64,000 nt of DNA. It comes from Frisingicoccus sp009929615. GTDB taxonomy: Bacteria; Bacillota; Clostridia; Lachnospirales; Lachnospiraceae. Positions 51,668 to 61,584 of the stretch are shown piece by piece. The translations under genes were made by a program, and so were the position numbers. The stretch covers positions 31,228 through 95,227 of the forward strand of contig JAQUXR010000007.1 of NCBI GenBank assembly GCA_028692275.1, read 5' to 3'. Positions within the stretch are counted from its first letter, which is position 1. Each line of letters opens with the position of its first letter. Under the pieces are notes generated by a model, which saw only the letters and a list, made by a program, of their open reading frames with translations, was not told the origin of the DNA and searched no databases.

Positions 51668-52318
51668 ATTAAAAAAAAGAATATGTTGGTTATGATTGGC
51701 TGTATCATTGTTCTATTCCTGACGGTTTGTGGACTGTTTATTCAATCCTGTATGCGGAGAGGAAGAGTCAGCCCTTATGGTAAGGCGGACCCGGCCTATG
51801 ACGATGGACGTCCTTATATTGATGTTCAGCTTTTGACACCGAACCCCTATTCCAGGCCTACGATACCGACCGACCCCATCAAGGGCATTGTGATTCATTA
51901 TGTGGGGAATCCGGGAAGTACAGCCCAGTCGAATAGGGATTATTTTGAAGGTTTAAAAGATAGTAAGGTGACCTCAGCCAGCAGTAATTTTATTGTTGGA
52001 CTCGAGGGGGAAATCATACAATGTGTTCCAACCAATGAAATTGCCTATTGTTCCAACAGCCGTAATTCGGATACGGTTTCTATTGAAGTTTGTCATGAGA
52101 CAGCCGATGGGAAATTTAATGAAAGTACATATAGTTCACTGGTGAATCTGACAGGCTGGCTTTGTATGTATCTGGATGTTTCACCGAAAGAAATCATTCG
52201 TCATTACGATATAACAGGGAAGATATGTCCAAAGTATTATGTAGAGCATGAAGATGCCTGGGAAACCTTTATTGATGATGTAAAAGTATGGATACAAACT
52301 GAGAAATCCCGTGAGTAA
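51668..52318 (+). CDS. N-acetylmuramoyl-L-alanine amidase, membrane-anchored (possible ATT start)
   Basis: A peptidoglycan amidase of the Amidase_2/T7-lysozyme type. One N-terminal hydrophobic helix (MLVMIGCIIVLFLTVCGLF) anchors or exports it. Zinc ligands match T7 lysozyme: His in IVIHYVGNPG, His in IRHYDITGKICP and Cys in the same motif; the substrate-site region SSNFIVGLEGEIIQCVP precedes. Start choice: AGAAGGTG (51653-51660) fits an ATT codon at 51668, giving KKKN before the hydrophobic helix, a proper positive n-region; the first ATG (51683) is about 22 bases from that site and would leave no positive charge. ATT is a rare start, so the exact 5' end is uncertain. The product is 216 residues from ATT, 211 from ATG. 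Confidence 0.85.
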   Translation: MKKKNMLVMIGCIIVLFLTVCGLFIQSCMRRGRVSPYGKADPAYDDGRPYIDVQLLTPNPYSRPTIPTDPIKGIVIHYVGNPGSTAQSNRDYFEGLKDSKVTSASSNFIVGLEGEIIQCVPTNEIAYCSNSRNSDTVSIEVCHETADGKFNESTYSSLVNLTGWLCMYLDVSPKEIIRHYDITGKICPKYYVEHEDAWETFIDDVKVWIQTEKSRE

Positions 52319-52323
52319 TCCGG

Positions 52324-52352
52324 TTGTATAATATTTCAGAATATGGTACAGT
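52324..52352 (+). promoter_or_regulatory. promoter of the M16C peptidase gene
   Basis: TTGTAT (52324-52329), 17-bp spacer, TGgTACAGT extended -10 (TACAGT 52347-52352). Confidence 0.6.
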
Positions 52353-52379
52353 TTATATAGTGTGAATGGAGGTTGGTAT

Positions 52380-55367
52380 ATGAATCAAAGGAGAAAAATA
52401 CCAAGTGTATATGAAGTCTTGAAAGAGACTTATATTGATGAATTAAAGTCTGAAGCATGGCTTTTGAAACATAAGAAAAGTGGTGCCCGTATCGCTGTTT
52501 TAGCGAATGAAGATAAGAATAAAGTATTTCATGTTGCTTTCAGAACGCCACCGGCAGACAGTACAGGAGTGGCTCATATTCTGGAGCATTCTGTATTGTG
52601 CGGTTCCAGAGAATTCCCGGTGAAAGACCCTTTTGTAGAGTTGGTAAAAGGTTCTTTGAATACCTTTTTAAATGCCATGACCTATTCGGATAAGACCGTT
52701 TATCCGGTTGCCAGTTGTAATGATGCAGATTTTCAGAATTTAATGCATGTTTATCTGGATGCTGTATTTCATCCGAATATATATCAGCATAAAGAGATAT
52801 TTATGCAGGAAGGCTGGCATTATGAACTGGAAAGCAAAGAAGATGAATTAAAATATAACGGTGTTGTTTATAATGAGATGAAGGGTGCTTTTTCGTCACC
52901 GGAGCAGGTTCTTATCAGAAGAATCAGTCAGACACTGTATCCGGATACAACCTATGGCGTCGAATCCGGAGGTGACCCTGAGAATATTCCCGACTTAAGC
53001 TATGAACAGTTTTTGGATTTTCATCGTCAATATTATCATCCGTCCAATTCGTGGATTTATCTCTATGGAGATATGGACGTGGAAGAAAAGCTTACATTTA
53101 TTGATGAACATTATCTGAAAGAATATGACAGACTTGAGGTGGATTCTTCAATTAAGATGCAGGAGCCTTTTGGACAGATGCAGGAAGTTCAGGCGGGCTA
53201 TGCGGTTAACGATGAGAGTGAATTAGTGGAAAACACATATTTAAGCTATAACGTTGTTATCGGTACCAGTTTGGATAGAAAGTTATATCTGGCTATGCAG
53301 GTTCTGGAATATGTCCTTATGTCTTCACCGGGGGCTGTATTGAAAAAAGCTCTTTTGGAAAGCGGCATAGGTAAAGATGTATTTGGAGAGATGGATAATG
53401 GTGTTTTACAGCCATATATGTGTATTATTTTAAAGAACAGTGAAGCGGATAAGAAGGAAGAATTCCTTAGAATTATACGAGGGACTTTAGAAACCCTTGT
53501 TAAAGACGGTATCAATAAAGATTCCTTAAGGGCAGCGATAAATTACTATGAATTCAAGTATAGAGAGGGCGATTTTGGACGTTATCCGGCAGGTCTTATG
53601 TATGGACTTCAGATGATGGACAGCTGGCTTTATGATGAGGAAAAGCCATTTATTCATATTCAGGCCGGTGAAACCTTTGAAAGTCTTAAGGCAGAAGTCG
53701 AGCAGGACTATTTTGAACAGTTGATTCAAACCTATCTGCTTGATAATACCCATAGCTCTCTGCTTATTCTTTCACCTGAAAAGGGCATGAACGACCATCA
53801 GGAAGCAGAAGTGGTTAAAAAGCTTGCGGATTATAAGGCACGGCTTTCAGATGCAGAGTTAGAAGAATTGGTCCATCAGACGAAAGCATTAAAAGCCTAT
53901 CAGGAAGAGCCATCGGATGAAGAGGCTATGAAGAAGATTCCAATACTTGAAATCGACGATATAGAGAAAGAACCCCAGCCATTTTACAATCATTATGAGG
54001 AGATAGATGGTTATCCGGTACTTTATCATGAAGTTGAGAGCAGAGGAATCACCTATGCCAAATGGGTATTTGGTACAGGCAGCATACCTTTTGAGAATAT
54101 TTCCTTTATTGGTCTTTTGGCGTCCCTTCTCGGAAATATGGACACAAAACAGCATACGTACACAGAACTTTCCGATGCAATTAATATTCATACCGGTGGT
54201 ATTCGTGTGGGTACAACGATTTATATGGAACAGGGAAGTTACAGCCGTTTTTATCCGAAGCTGGAGATTTCTGTGAAAGCACTGACTCCGAAACTTTCGG
54301 AGGGTGCCGCGTTAATGGCGGAGTTAATGGCCGGAACAAAGCTGGATGATGAGAAAAGACTCAAAGAAATTATAGGACAGTTAAAATCCCGTCTGGAGAT
54401 GATGATGAATGGCAGTGGCCACATGGTGGCGGTAAATCGTGCCAACAGTTTCCAGTCACCGGCGGCACTTTATAAAGAATACGAGGAAGGTCTTGCTTTT
54501 TATCGTTTTATTGAGAAACTTGACCGTAAGTTTGAGGATTGTAAGTATAAAATCATCGAAAATTTAAAAGAAACAGCGGAGATGATTTTCCAAAAGAAGA
54601 ATCTTCTATTAGATATTACAGGAACCGGTGCGGAACTTTCCGAACTTGTTAAGCCAATGATTAAAGTATTGGATGCAAATCTGAATAAAAACAGTGTATT
54701 GGGCGAGGGTGAAAAGCCGGAAAAACTTGGAGCAGTCCTTCCATGTGTGCGTTCAGCACTTCGCCAGTCCATGCAGGGAATTAAAAGTGAAGCCTATACA
54801 ACGGCAGGAACTGTACAGTATGATGCCTGTGCCGGAGATTTCGCAAGAGCCGGCTATGCTTATCACGGTGCATTGAACGTATTAAAAGTTATGATGAATT
54901 ATGATTTTTTGTGGATGCATTTGAGAGTCCAGGGTGGTGCTTATGGCTGTATGTGTGGTTTTTCACCAAATGGAACAGGCTATTTTACATCTTACAGGGA
55001 CCCAAATATTAAGGAGACTTATGAGGTTTATAAAAAGGCCGTGGACTATGTAAAGAATTATGAAGCGGATGAGCGTACGATGCGCAAATATATCATAGGT
55101 GCTGTCAGCGGAGTGGATGTACCACTCGGGGCAGCAGATAAGGGCAGCCGGTCAATGAGTGCATGGCTGACCCATACACCTTATGAGAAGTTACAGAAAA
55201 ACAGATATGAGATGCTGCATACAGATGTAGAAACCATAAGAAGTCTTTACGGCATTGTAGACGCCGTTGTAAATTCAGGGCTGAAATGTGCTGTGGGAAG
55301 TGCAGCTAAGATACAGGAAAACCGGGAATTGTTCCAGAAAGTGGAACCATTGACCGGAACACGATAA
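52380..55367 (+). CDS. M16C family zinc metallopeptidase (presequence-protease type)
   Basis: A 995-residue insulinase-superfamily peptidase like mitochondrial PreP and plastid presequence proteases. The inverted zinc site is intact: GVAHILEHSVLCG with His66, Glu69 and His70, followed by the third glutamate in the NEMKGAFSSPEQV region. Four M16 half-domains occupy the length, with a helical hinge near residues 500-530 (acidic, EEPSDEEAMKK). Such enzymes engulf and degrade short unstructured peptides. I start at 52380, 7 bases after GGAGG; an upstream GTG would overlap that site. No signal peptide. Era follows 15 bases on, so it can share transcription. Confidence 0.93.
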   Translation: MNQRRKIPSVYEVLKETYIDELKSEAWLLKHKKSGARIAVLANEDKNKVFHVAFRTPPADSTGVAHILEHSVLCGSREFPVKDPFVELVKGSLNTFLNAMTYSDKTVYPVASCNDADFQNLMHVYLDAVFHPNIYQHKEIFMQEGWHYELESKEDELKYNGVVYNEMKGAFSSPEQVLIRRISQTLYPDTTYGVESGGDPENIPDLSYEQFLDFHRQYYHPSNSWIYLYGDMDVEEKLTFIDEHYLKEYDRLEVDSSIKMQEPFGQMQEVQAGYAVNDESELVENTYLSYNVVIGTSLDRKLYLAMQVLEYVLMSSPGAVLKKALLESGIGKDVFGEMDNGVLQPYMCIILKNSEADKKEEFLRIIRGTLETLVKDGINKDSLRAAINYYEFKYREGDFGRYPAGLMYGLQMMDSWLYDEEKPFIHIQAGETFESLKAEVEQDYFEQLIQTYLLDNTHSSLLILSPEKGMNDHQEAEVVKKLADYKARLSDAELEELVHQTKALKAYQEEPSDEEAMKKIPILEIDDIEKEPQPFYNHYEEIDGYPVLYHEVESRGITYAKWVFGTGSIPFENISFIGLLASLLGNMDTKQHTYTELSDAINIHTGGIRVGTTIYMEQGSYSRFYPKLEISVKALTPKLSEGAALMAELMAGTKLDDEKRLKEIIGQLKSRLEMMMNGSGHMVAVNRANSFQSPAALYKEYEEGLAFYRFIEKLDRKFEDCKYKIIENLKETAEMIFQKKNLLLDITGTGAELSELVKPMIKVLDANLNKNSVLGEGEKPEKLGAVLPCVRSALRQSMQGIKSEAYTTAGTVQYDACAGDFARAGYAYHGALNVLKVMMNYDFLWMHLRVQGGAYGCMCGFSPNGTGYFTSYRDPNIKETYEVYKKAVDYVKNYEADERTMRKYIIGAVSGVDVPLGAADKGSRSMSAWLTHTPYEKLQKNRYEMLHTDVETIRSLYGIVDAVVNSGLKCAVGSAAKIQENRELFQKVEPLTGTR

Positions 55368-55382
55368 GGAGAAAGTAAATAC

Positions 55383-56291
55383 ATGGAGAACACTAATTTC
55401 AAATCCGGTTTTGTAACGTTAATCGGTCGTCCAAATGTGGGAAAATCCACATTGATGAATCAGTTAATCGGACAGAAGATTGCAATTACTTCAAATAAAC
55501 CGCAGACGACACGTAATCGGATTCAGACCGTATATACCAGTGAAGAGGGGCAGATTGTTTTTCTGGACACACCGGGAATTCACAAGGCTAAGAATAAACT
55601 GGGCGAATATATGGTTAATACGGCAGAACGAACATTGAATGAGGTTGATGTTATTCTGTGGCTTGTAGAGCCTACAAAATTCATTGGTGCCGGAGAGAGA
55701 CATATTGTAGAGCAGCTGAAGAAAACAAAAACACCGGTTATTCTTATTATTAATAAGATAGACATGGTTAAAAAGGAAGAACTGCTGGAAGTCATTAAAA
55801 TCTACTCAGAACTTATGGATTTTGCCGAAGTTGTTCCCTGCTGTGCATTTACTGGTGAAAACTGTAAAGATGTCATTACTTCTACAATGAAATATCTGCC
55901 GGAAGGACCAAAGTTTTATGAGGATGATGTGGTTACAGACCAGCCGGAACGCCAGATTGTATCTGAGTTAATCCGCGAAAAGGTTCTGCACCTTATGGAA
56001 GCAGAGATTCCTCATGGCGTAGCAGTTTCTATAGACTCTATGAAAAAACGCCGCCATGGTCATATTATGGATATTCACGCAACGATTGTCTGTGAACGGG
56101 AATCTCATAAGGGTATGATTATCGGCAAACAGGGAAAGATGCTCCAGCAGATTGGACAGAACTCCAGATTTGAGATTGAAAAACTTTTGGATACCAAAGT
56201 AAATCTTCAGCTCTGGGTCAAAGTTAAGAAGGACTGGAGAGACAGTGATTTCCTTATAAAGAATTTTGGATATGATAAAAAAGAATATTAG
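55383..56291 (+). CDS. era: GTPase Era
   Basis: Era binds the 3' end of 16S rRNA during 30S assembly. The 302-residue protein has the G motifs GRPNVGKST (G1, residue ~15), TTRNRI (G2), DTPG (G3), NKID (G4), and a C-terminal KH domain with GKQGKMLQQIGQNSR. AAGGAGAAAG upstream. recO follows after 8 bases, the common era-recO pair. Confidence 0.98.
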   Translation: MENTNFKSGFVTLIGRPNVGKSTLMNQLIGQKIAITSNKPQTTRNRIQTVYTSEEGQIVFLDTPGIHKAKNKLGEYMVNTAERTLNEVDVILWLVEPTKFIGAGERHIVEQLKKTKTPVILIINKIDMVKKEELLEVIKIYSELMDFAEVVPCCAFTGENCKDVITSTMKYLPEGPKFYEDDVVTDQPERQIVSELIREKVLHLMEAEIPHGVAVSIDSMKKRRHGHIMDIHATIVCERESHKGMIIGKQGKMLQQIGQNSRFEIEKLLDTKVNLQLWVKVKKDWRDSDFLIKNFGYDKKEY

Positions 56292-56299
56292 GTGATAGA

Positions 56300-57058
56300 A
56301 TGGTAGAATCGGTGGCAGTCACCGGTATGGTGATTGGAACATTTCCAATAAATGAATATGACCGCCGTGTGGTGATTCTGACAAAGGAGCGCGGAAAGAT
56401 AACGGCCTTTGCCAGAGGGGCCAGGCGGCAGTATAGTGCCATGCTTGCCAGCACCCAGCTTTTTGCTTTTGGGACCTTCAGGGTCATTGAGGGGAGAAAT
56501 GCCTATACATTATTATCGGCAGAAATAACAAATTACTTTGAGGATATCGCAAAGGAACCAATGAAAGCCTGCTATGCCTCCTATTTTCTGGAGATGGCAG
56601 GCTATTATGCAAGGGAGAATAACAATGAGATAGAGCTGCTAAAGCTTCTTTATCAAACGCTTAGAATACTTTGTAAAGGCTCTGTAGCACAGCCATTGAT
56701 TCGGGTAATTTATGAACTGCGTATTTTTGTTGTGAACGGAGAGTATCCGGAATGTTTTCGGTGCGTCATCTGTGGAGAAGAGAAGGAACTGAAACATTTT
56801 AGCTCCGGACGAAGTGGAATGGTATGTAACAGGTGTCTTGCAGAGGCGGGAAGTGTCCTGCCGGTAGATGCATCAACACTTTATGCGGCGCAGTACATTA
56901 TTACATCTTCCATTGAAAAGCTTTATACATTCAATGTATCCGCAGAAGTTTTATACCAGCTCCGGAAAATAATGGAACATTACATAAGAGACCATATTGA
57001 TAAAACCTTTAAATCTTTGGAGATTTTGGACATTATGGGAAGTCCTGACACTTTTTGA
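56300..57058 (+). CDS. recO: DNA repair protein RecO
   Basis: RecO loads RecA on SSB-coated single strands in the RecFOR pathway. The 252-residue product begins with an OB-fold (VAVTGMVIGTFPINEYDRRVVILTKERGKITAFARGARR), continues with a helical domain, and has a zinc finger CFRCVICGEEKEL...GMVCNRC. Directly after era, as in many Firmicutes. Confidence 0.96.
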   Translation: MVESVAVTGMVIGTFPINEYDRRVVILTKERGKITAFARGARRQYSAMLASTQLFAFGTFRVIEGRNAYTLLSAEITNYFEDIAKEPMKACYASYFLEMAGYYARENNNEIELLKLLYQTLRILCKGSVAQPLIRVIYELRIFVVNGEYPECFRCVICGEEKELKHFSSGRSGMVCNRCLAEAGSVLPVDASTLYAAQYIITSSIEKLYTFNVSAEVLYQLRKIMEHYIRDHIDKTFKSLEILDIMGSPDTF

Positions 57059-57101
57059 CGGTAAAATGTTAGCCGGATAAAGATTGTACAGGGAAAAAAT
57101 C

Positions 57102-57130
57102 TTGAAAAACAAAGGAATAGACGATACAAT
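57102..57130 (+). promoter_or_regulatory. glyS promoter
   Basis: TTGAAA (57102-57107), 17-bp spacer, TACAAT (57125-57130), 37 bases before the start codon; no T-box leader can fit. Confidence 0.75.
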
Positions 57131-57166
57131 AAAACAATCGAATAGAATTAGTGAGGTAAAAAAGTT

Positions 57167-58555
57167 ATGGAAAAAACGATGGAAAAAATTGTCGCTTTAG
57201 CAAAGGCCAGAGGCTTCGTATATCCGGGTTCAGAAATTTATGGAGGACTTGCTAATACATGGGATTATGGAAATCTTGGTGTTGAGTTAAAGAACAATGT
57301 AAAACGTGCATGGTGGCAGAAATTTATTCAGGAAAATCCTTATAATGTCGGCGTGGATTGTGCCATTTTGATGAACCCTCAGACATGGGTTGCATCCGGA
57401 CATCTGGGAGGCTTTTCGGATCCTTTGATGGATTGTAAAGAATGCCATGAACGTTTCCGTGCAGATAAAATAATCGAAGACTTTTGTGGAGAAAACAATA
57501 TCCCGCTGGATGGTTCTGTCGATGGATGGACCAATGAACAGATGCAGGATTTTATTGCAGAACATCAGATTCCATGTCCAACCTGTGGTGCTCATAACTT
57601 TACAGAGATTCGTCAGTTTAATCTGATGTTTAAGACCTTCCAGGGCGTTACAGAAGATGCTAAAAACACAGTTTACTTGAGACCGGAAACAGCTCAGGGT
57701 ATTTTCGTAAACTTTAAGAATGTTCAGAGAACTTCCAGAAAGAAGATTCCATTTGGTATCGGTCAGATTGGTAAGTCCTTTAGAAATGAAATTACACCAG
57801 GTAACTTCACATTCCGTACACGTGAATTTGAGCAGATGGAATTAGAATTCTTCTGTGAGCCTGATACCGATTTAGAATGGTTTGAATATTGGAGAAACTT
57901 CTGTATTAACTGGTTGAAATCTCTTGGCATGAAAGATGAAGATATGCGTGTCCGTGACCATGATAAAGAAGAATTATCCTTCTATAGCAAGGCAACTTCG
58001 GACATTGAATTCCTTTTCCCATTTGGATGGGGTGAATTATGGGGCATTGCAGACCGTACAGATTATGACCTGAATCAGCATCAGAGTGTATCCGGTGTGG
58101 ATTTGACATATTTTGATGACCAGAAGAAAGAAAAATACATTCCTTATGTTATTGAGCCATCTTTGGGAGCAGACCGTGTTGTACTTGCTTTCCTCTGCGG
58201 GGCTTATGATGAAGAAGAACTCGAAGGTGGGGACATTCGTACTGTTCTTCGTTTTCATCCGGCTTTGGCACCGGTAAAAATTGGGGTTTTACCATTGTCG
58301 AAGAAATTAAATGAGGGTGCAGAGAAGGTATTTGCTACACTTAGTAAGAAATATAACTGCGAATTTGATGATCGTGGAAATATTGGTAAACGCTATCGTC
58401 GTTTAGATGAAATCGGTACACCATTTTGTGTAACCTATGATTTCGATTCTGAGGAAGATGGATGCGTAACTGTTCGTGAAAGAGACACCATGGAACAGGA
58501 AAGAATTAAAATCGAGGATTTAACTGCTTATTTTGAGGAGAAGTTTCAGTTCTAA
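57167..58555 (+). CDS. glyS: glycyl-tRNA synthetase, homodimeric type
   Basis: A class II synthetase of the alpha2 type (462 residues), not the alpha2-beta2 form of many bacteria. It has the family start IVALAKARGFVYPGSEIYGGLANTWDYG, motif 2 RNEITPGNFTFRTREFEQMELEFFCEP, motif 3 near GADRVVLAFLCGAYDEE, and a C-terminal anticodon-binding domain ending VRERDTMEQERIKIEDL. Two CxxC pairs (MDCKECHERF, CPTCGAHNF) may bind zinc. GTGAGGT serves as ribosome binding site. Confidence 0.97.
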   Translation: MEKTMEKIVALAKARGFVYPGSEIYGGLANTWDYGNLGVELKNNVKRAWWQKFIQENPYNVGVDCAILMNPQTWVASGHLGGFSDPLMDCKECHERFRADKIIEDFCGENNIPLDGSVDGWTNEQMQDFIAEHQIPCPTCGAHNFTEIRQFNLMFKTFQGVTEDAKNTVYLRPETAQGIFVNFKNVQRTSRKKIPFGIGQIGKSFRNEITPGNFTFRTREFEQMELEFFCEPDTDLEWFEYWRNFCINWLKSLGMKDEDMRVRDHDKEELSFYSKATSDIEFLFPFGWGELWGIADRTDYDLNQHQSVSGVDLTYFDDQKKEKYIPYVIEPSLGADRVVLAFLCGAYDEEELEGGDIRTVLRFHPALAPVKIGVLPLSKKLNEGAEKVFATLSKKYNCEFDDRGNIGKRYRRLDEIGTPFCVTYDFDSEEDGCVTVRERDTMEQERIKIEDLTAYFEEKFQF

Positions 58556-58558
58556 TCA

Positions 58559-58587
58559 TTGATTATCAGGGGTGAATAGTATATAAT
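58559..58587 (+). promoter_or_regulatory. ppdK promoter
   Basis: TTGATT (58559-58564), 17-bp spacer, TATAAT (58582-58587). Another TATAAT lies at about 58630, close to the start codon. Confidence 0.7.
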
Positions 58588-58652
58588 TAAATATATGTAT
58601 TTAAAAAAATACAATATACAAAAACATTATAATTATTGGGGAGGAATCTATA

Positions 58653-61277
58653 ATGGCAAAATGGGTTTATTTGTTCAATGAAGGTAATGCAGATATGCGC
58701 AACCTTCTTGGCGGTAAAGGAGCCAACCTTGCGGAGATGACGAATTTGGGATTGCCAATTCCACAGGGTTTTACAGTAACGACGGAGGCTTGTATTGATT
58801 ACTATACAAGTGGTCAGATGATTACTGAGGAGATTCAGGGACAGATTTTTAAGGCTTTAGAGTGGCTTGAAAAGGACAATGGAAAGAAATTCGGGGATAT
58901 GAAGAACCCTCTGCTTGTATCCGTTCGTTCCGGTGCCCGGGCATCTATGCCAGGTATGATGGACACCATATTGAATCTGGGACTTAATGATGTTTCTGTG
59001 GAAGGTTTTGCAGAGGAAACCGGTAATCCGAGATTTGCATATGACTCTTATCGGAGATTTATTCAGATGTTCTCGGACGTTGTAATGGAAGTTCCGAAAT
59101 CCTTTTTTGAAACGATTATTGATGAGGTCAAAGAAGAAAAAGGCGTTAAATTTGATACTGAGTTGACCGCTGAAGATTTAAAAGAATTAATTGTACGATT
59201 TAAAAAAGTTTACAGCGATGCAATGAACGGAGAGGAATTCCCACAGGAACCGAAAGTTCAGCTTATGGAAGCTATTAAAGCAGTATTTCGTTCATGGGAT
59301 AATCCGAGAGCTATTGTATATCGCCGTATGAATGATATTCCGGGTGACTGGGGCACAGCTGTTAATGTGCAGACTATGGTTTTCGGTAACATGGGTAATA
59401 CTTCCGGTACAGGTGTTGCATTTACACGTAACCCATCTACCGGTGAACAAGGAATTTATGGTGAATATCTGATTAATGCTCAGGGTGAAGATGTTGTTGC
59501 CGGCGTTCGTACGCCACAGCCGATTACGAAATTAGCTGAGGATATGCCTGCATGTTATGAGCAGTTTATGGATTTAGCCATGAAATTGGAAAGACATTAT
59601 AGAGATATGCAGGATATGGAATTCACCATTCAGGAAGGTAAACTTTACTTCCTGCAGACACGTAATGGTAAACGTACAGCTCAGGCAGCCTTACAGATTG
59701 CCTGTGACCTTGTAGATGAGAAGATGATAACAGAGCAGGAAGCTGTCCTGCGTATTGAAGCGAAGTCTCTGGACCAGCTTCTCCATCCAACCTTTAAGCA
59801 GAAAGCCTTAGATAATGGTGTGGTTATGGGTTCTGCACTTCCGGCATCTCCGGGAGCTGCGGCAGGAAAGGTTTACTTTACAGCAGATGAAGCAAAAGAT
59901 GCCCATGAAAAAGGTGAAAGAGTTATATTGGTTCGTCTTGAAACATCTCCTGAGGATATCGAAGGTATGCATGCAGCAGAAGGAATTCTGACCGGACGTG
60001 GCGGCATGACTTCCCATGCAGCGGTTGTTGCCCGTGGTATGGGGACAGCCTGTGTATCCGGTTGCGGTGAGATGAAGATTGATGAAGCTGCAAAGAAATT
60101 TGAGCTTGGTGGACATACCATTCAAGAAGGTGATTACATATCTTTAGATGGCTCCACAGGTAATATTTATCTGGGAGATATTCAGACAGAAGAGGCGTCT
60201 GTTTCTGGTAATTTCGGCCGTCTGATGGCATGGGCTGACAAGTATAGAACTTTAAAGGTACGTACGAATGCAGATACCCCGGCAGATACAGTGAATGCTG
60301 TGAAGCTCGGTGCTGAAGGCATTGGCTTGTGTCGTACTGAGCACATGTTCTTTGAACCTGAACGAATTCCAAAGATTCGTAAGATGATTCTATCTGATAA
60401 CGTTGAAGCCAGAGAAGAAGCTTTAAGTGAGTTGATTCCATATCAGAAATCTGATTTCAAGGGTATGTATGAAGCATTGGAAGGCAGACCGATGACCGTT
60501 CGTTATCTTGACCCACCACTTCATGAATTCGTTCCTACGGACCCTGAAGATATTGCAGAACTGGCTAAGGACATGGGACTTACCGTTGAAGAAGTACAGG
60601 CGAAATGCAACGAACTTCATGAATTTAATCCGATGATGGGACATCGTGGCTGTCGTCTGGCTGTTACTTATCCTGAGATTGCAAGAATGCAGACAAGAGC
60701 TGTTATGGAAGCAGCTATTGAAGTTCAGGCAGAAAAAGGTTATGAAATTATTCCTGAATTGATGGTTCCGCTGGTTGGTGAGAAGAAAGAACTTAAATTT
60801 GTTAAAGATATTATTGAAGAAACAGCGGAACAGGTGAAGTCTGAAAAGGGTTCAGATATGAAGTATCATATCGGTACCATGATTGAGATTCCACGTGCAG
60901 CACTCTTAGCAGATGAGATTGCAGAAGAAGCTGAGTTTTTCTCTTTTGGAACCAACGATTTGACCCAGATGACCTTTGGCTTTTCCAGAGATGATGCGGG
61001 CAAATTCCTGGATTCTTATTACAAAACAAAGATTTATGAGTCTGATCCTTTTGCAAGACTTGACCAGAGTGGTGTTGGACAGTTGATTACCATGAGCGTT
61101 CAAAAAGGTCGTAAGACCCGGCCGGGTATCAAGTTAGGTATCTGTGGCGAACATGGCGGAGACCCGTCATCCATAGAGTTCTGCCATAACAATGGTCTGG
61201 ACTATGTATCCTGTTCACCATTCCGGGTGCCGATTGCAAGATTGGCAGCGGCGCAGGCAGCTCTTAAAAGTAGGTAG
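58653..61277 (+). CDS. ppdK: pyruvate, phosphate dikinase
   Basis: PpdK interconverts pyruvate, ATP and phosphate with PEP, AMP and pyrophosphate, glycolytic in many anaerobes. The 874-residue chain has the nucleotide-binding domain (LLGGKGANLAEMTNLGLPIPQGFTVTT, SGARASMPGMMDTILNLGLN), the phosphohistidine domain with GGMTSHAAVVARGMG (His at about residue 455) and the PEP/pyruvate barrel with GLCRTEHMFFE and CGEHGGDPSSI. GGGGAGG precedes the ATG. With nifJ it defines the PEP-pyruvate-acetyl-CoA route. Single-gene unit with its own promoter. Confidence 0.98.
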   Translation: MAKWVYLFNEGNADMRNLLGGKGANLAEMTNLGLPIPQGFTVTTEACIDYYTSGQMITEEIQGQIFKALEWLEKDNGKKFGDMKNPLLVSVRSGARASMPGMMDTILNLGLNDVSVEGFAEETGNPRFAYDSYRRFIQMFSDVVMEVPKSFFETIIDEVKEEKGVKFDTELTAEDLKELIVRFKKVYSDAMNGEEFPQEPKVQLMEAIKAVFRSWDNPRAIVYRRMNDIPGDWGTAVNVQTMVFGNMGNTSGTGVAFTRNPSTGEQGIYGEYLINAQGEDVVAGVRTPQPITKLAEDMPACYEQFMDLAMKLERHYRDMQDMEFTIQEGKLYFLQTRNGKRTAQAALQIACDLVDEKMITEQEAVLRIEAKSLDQLLHPTFKQKALDNGVVMGSALPASPGAAAGKVYFTADEAKDAHEKGERVILVRLETSPEDIEGMHAAEGILTGRGGMTSHAAVVARGMGTACVSGCGEMKIDEAAKKFELGGHTIQEGDYISLDGSTGNIYLGDIQTEEASVSGNFGRLMAWADKYRTLKVRTNADTPADTVNAVKLGAEGIGLCRTEHMFFEPERIPKIRKMILSDNVEAREEALSELIPYQKSDFKGMYEALEGRPMTVRYLDPPLHEFVPTDPEDIAELAKDMGLTVEEVQAKCNELHEFNPMMGHRGCRLAVTYPEIARMQTRAVMEAAIEVQAEKGYEIIPELMVPLVGEKKELKFVKDIIEETAEQVKSEKGSDMKYHIGTMIEIPRAALLADEIAEEAEFFSFGTNDLTQMTFGFSRDDAGKFLDSYYKTKIYESDPFARLDQSGVGQLITMSVQKGRKTRPGIKLGICGEHGGDPSSIEFCHNNGLDYVSCSPFRVPIARLAAAQAALKSR

Positions 61278-61399
61278 GACTTCTCTTTTCTTTGATTTAC
61301 CGCTTAGTTTTGAGAAGGCAGCACCTTGGTGAAAGCCTAAATCAATGGGGAGAAACTACCGTAGAGGTATTTATAGACCTTGATTAGCAATTAAATAGG

Positions 61400-61438
61400 A
61401 TAGGTGTATCATTAGAAATAGTGGTACGCCTATTTTTT
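61400..61438 (+). terminator. ppdK terminator
   Basis: ATAGGTGTATCATT / AGTGGTACGCCTAT, 14 bases with several G-U pairs, 6-base loop, then a run of six T. Confidence 0.8.
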
Positions 61439-61479
61439 GTCCCCATTTATATATTTGAACATCCTGCATAAGAAACCAC

Positions 61480-61508
61480 ATGACAGCTGCATGGGCCAAT
61501 GCTATAAT
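61480..61508 (+). promoter_or_regulatory. promoter of the surface protein gene
   Basis: ATGACA (61480-61485), 17-bp spacer, TGcTATAAT extended -10 (TATAAT 61503-61508). Start codon 77 bases beyond. Confidence 0.7.
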
Positions 61509-61584
61509 ATAGCTAGAAAATGGACAAGGTAGGGGCTTGTACAATATAGACAGGTATAAAGGAAAAGTAGAGGAGGCAAGATAG

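Larger units (their letters stand above)
61278..61584 (+). other. intergenic stretch between ppdK and the surface protein
   Basis: About 300 bases without a gene. It holds the ppdK terminator, a promoter for the surface protein and, at 61350-61386, a possible stem (AATCAA with TTGATT) enclosing AGGT/ACCT. I match no known riboswitch. AGTGGTACGCC at 61420 faintly resembles a T-box but lacks its other parts. Confidence 0.6.

Noticed and set aside
59923..60441. 172-codon minus-strand frame inside ppdK
   Set aside because: Antisense shadow of conserved phosphohistidine-domain sequence; composition is unlike a real protein.
61420..61438. T-box-like AGTGGTACGCC before a terminator
   Set aside because: No specifier stem, no AGGGTGGNACCGCG core, and the downstream gene is a surface protein; it is simply the right arm of the ppdK terminator.
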